In this document: one piece after another, positions 37,359-41,575 of the stretch | Position numbering within the stretch: the stretch's first letter is position 1 | Layout: each line of letters opens with the position of its first letter | Assembly (NCBI GenBank): GCA_003241875.1 | Contig: QBLU01000018.1 | Location: 60,801-102,375, forward strand | Reading direction: 5' to 3' | Source: Alphaproteobacteria bacterium | Lineage (GTDB): Bacteria; Pseudomonadota; Alphaproteobacteria; Sphingomonadales; Sphingomonadaceae | DNA length: 41,575 nucleotides | The notes under the pieces: model-generated | Told to the model about the DNA's origin: nothing | Database searches by the model: none | Seen by the model: the letters and a program-made list of their open reading frames with translations, nothing else | Program-made: the position numbers and the translations under genes

Positions 37359-37509
37359 TTCACGGCAGCCAGGGAATTGCCTTGGAGATGAACGGCTTGG
37401 ACACCGTCACGTCGATCTTGATGCTGAAAGTGTAAAGCCTGCCGTCACTGTGCCGGCGTCATGTTGCGAGACCTGTTCAAAGCCGGGACGCTCGCAACAC
37501 CGAAGACAG

Positions 37510-37545
37510 GAAAAGCCCCGCGGGATTGCTCCCGCGGGGCTTTTC
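37510..37545 (-). terminator. Terminator after the second PEP-CTERM gene (bidirectional shape)
   Basis: GAAAAGCCCCGCGGG and CCCGCGGGGCTTTTC form a perfect 15-bp stem over a six-base loop. The T-run lies within the descending arm on both strands. It lies 17 bases past the stop at 37563 and separates the two PEP-CTERM genes. Confidence 0.9.
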
Positions 37546-37562
37546 ATCGTTCTCGCCGACGA

Positions 37563-38207
37563 TCAGGCGGTGGCGTGTGCCCGGCGCCGCATGGCGGCCC
37601 CGACCAGGCCGAAGCCGGCGATCAGCAGGACCCAACTGCCAGCTTCCGGAACGGCAGCGGCGGCGCCGACAGTGAAGTTGTCGAAGCCGTTGAAGACGTC
37701 GGAGCCACGGCCGACGATGGAGACGCTCGAAAAGCTGCTGCCCGAGGACACGAAGCCGAGGAAGCCGGTCTGGCCACGCAGCTGGGGAGTCAGCCCCAGC
37801 GACAAGCCGCCGATGAAGATCTCGCTCCGCTCGTTGGTGGCATCATAATTGTGCGTGTCGAAACCGAAGGCGGTGAAGTTGCCGCCAAGCCCGACGGTGA
37901 ACACACTGCCGTTGCCAAGGCCACCGAGGCTGAAATAGGTCGTGCCGTCGACGCCGTTCACCGGATTATATTCAAAGACCGGCGCGTCGATCAGCGAATC
38001 CACCTGGGTCTGCCCGGTAAAGGTATAGCCCTCTACCGTCTCACCGCCACCGACGCTGATGTCGCCGGTGATGGTGTTGAAGGTCGTGGTGGCCGGATTG
38101 GAAATCGCTGCAAGGAATGCGGCACGGTCGGTGTAGACCGTCTGTGCCAGCGCGCCTGATGCCAGCGAAAGCGCTGCGCCGAATACGATGGATTTCAGCA
38201 ATGTCAT
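37563..38207 (-). CDS. PEP-CTERM-type exported protein with variant PEA motif
   Basis: The protein has 214 residues with a signal peptide (MTLLKSIVFGAALSLASGALAQ). The C-terminus reads VPEAGSWVLLIAGFGLVGAA then MRRR, a PEP-CTERM signal in which the second Pro is Ala. The middle (FNTITGDISVGG..., YFSLGGLGNGSVFTVGLGGNFTAFGFDTHNY, SIVGRGSDVFNGFDNFTVG) looks like the beta-rich architecture common in PEP-CTERM proteins; no enzyme motif is seen. ATG 38207 has AGGGG ten bases upstream. It has its own sigma-54-like promoter and terminator, so it is a single-gene unit. Confidence 0.85.
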   Translation of the reverse strand: MTLLKSIVFGAALSLASGALAQTVYTDRAAFLAAISNPATTTFNTITGDISVGGGETVEGYTFTGQTQVDSLIDAPVFEYNPVNGVDGTTYFSLGGLGNGSVFTVGLGGNFTAFGFDTHNYDATNERSEIFIGGLSLGLTPQLRGQTGFLGFVSSGSSFSSVSIVGRGSDVFNGFDNFTVGAAAAVPEAGSWVLLIAGFGLVGAAMRRRAHATA

Positions 38208-38240
38208 GACAGCCCCTGTTGGTTGGTTGCTCGGATCGCT

Positions 38241-38255
38241 GCAGGTTTCGTGCCA
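38241..38255 (-). promoter_or_regulatory. Sigma-54-type promoter of the second PEP-CTERM gene
   Basis: TGGCAC-GAAAC-CTGC, preceded by T and followed by A, matches TTGGCACG-N4-TTGCA except for C in place of the first T of the -12 box. Initiation would fall near 38229, 22 bases before the ATG. Confidence 0.65.
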
Positions 38256-38384
38256 AGACACTAACCGACTGGAATATGGGTCGCCCGCCGCACATGTCTT
38301 TTCGAAGTGTAAAGAATCCCGACATAACCGGAATGAATAATAGCCCCGGCAGGTAGCTGTGGCGGCCCTGACGATCTGCCCACG

Positions 38385-38413
38385 AAAAAGGGCGCGCCGT
38401 TGCCGGCGCGCCC
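38385..38413 (-). terminator. Rho-independent terminator of rpoC
   Basis: GGGCGCGCCG and CGGCGCGCCC form a perfect 10-bp stem with a four-base loop, followed by five T (38389-38385). It lies 22 bases past the rpoC stop and ends the beta/beta' operon. Confidence 0.95.
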
Positions 38414-38435
38414 TCGTTCACGTCTTGGCCGATGC

Positions 38436-41575
<3,140 letters not shown>

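Overview
The window is about 41.6 kb of GC-rich, densely packed chromosomal DNA from an alphaproteobacterium, most likely of the order Sphingomonadales. The evidence is the aa3 oxidase operon order (ctaC-ctaD-ctaB-coxF-ctaG-ctaE-DUF983-surf1-thrC-M16), an alpha-type two-piece tmRNA, an alpha-type SspB, the helicase/S4/ferredoxin/CarD cluster, and PEP-CTERM tails of the form PEPxxWAMLIAGFG followed by an RRRR stretch. No phage, plasmid, CRISPR, rRNA or tRNA genes were seen. The species cannot be named from this window.

Layout. 1-3450: end of a nitroreductase gene, a secreted DUF2807 protein behind its own promoter with a palindromic operator-like site, an unknown membrane protein, CarD, a 7Fe ferredoxin and a small S4 RNA-binding protein. 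3454-9247: a SUV3-like RNA helicase, an M23 peptidase, an exported SAM-methyltransferase-fold protein and a PlsC-type acyltransferase. 9373-14729: hslV-hslU, a DUF417 membrane protein whose ribosome binding site lies in a strong hairpin, a secreted M1 aminopeptidase, a terminator, and a 30-residue membrane peptide just downstream of a LexA-type box. 14734-24707: one long minus-strand operon for cytochrome c oxidase and its assembly factors, running on into threonine synthase, an M16 peptidase and a methyltransferase.

24814-31965: accessory metabolism. This holds a crotonase, an orphan [2Fe-2S] subunit, an exported DsrE-like protein, nitronate monooxygenase, a DUF559 endonuclease-like gene framed by inverted hairpin repeats, an aldehyde dehydrogenase, a DUF2061 protein, an M20 amidohydrolase and a DUF4893 lipoprotein. 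32000-36508: gmk, fumC, sspB, a 45-residue membrane protein, the tmRNA gene ssrA and a GT4 glycosyltransferase. 36653-38255: two PEP-CTERM proteins, each preceded by a sigma-54-type promoter. 38436-41575: the 3' three quarters of rpoC.

Genes that work together: the oxidase operon builds a complete aa3 terminal oxidase (subunits I-III, heme O synthase, CtaG and Surf1). ssrA and sspB lie on the same strand about 250 bp apart and are the tag and the tag-recognising adaptor of one ribosome-rescue/proteolysis pathway. HslVU is a second ATP-dependent protease. The most interesting finds are the 30-residue peptide behind a GTTC-N7-GTTC box, the ssrA-small ORF-sspB-fumC cluster, the paired sigma-54 promoters of the PEP-CTERM genes, and the repeat-bounded DUF559 cassette.
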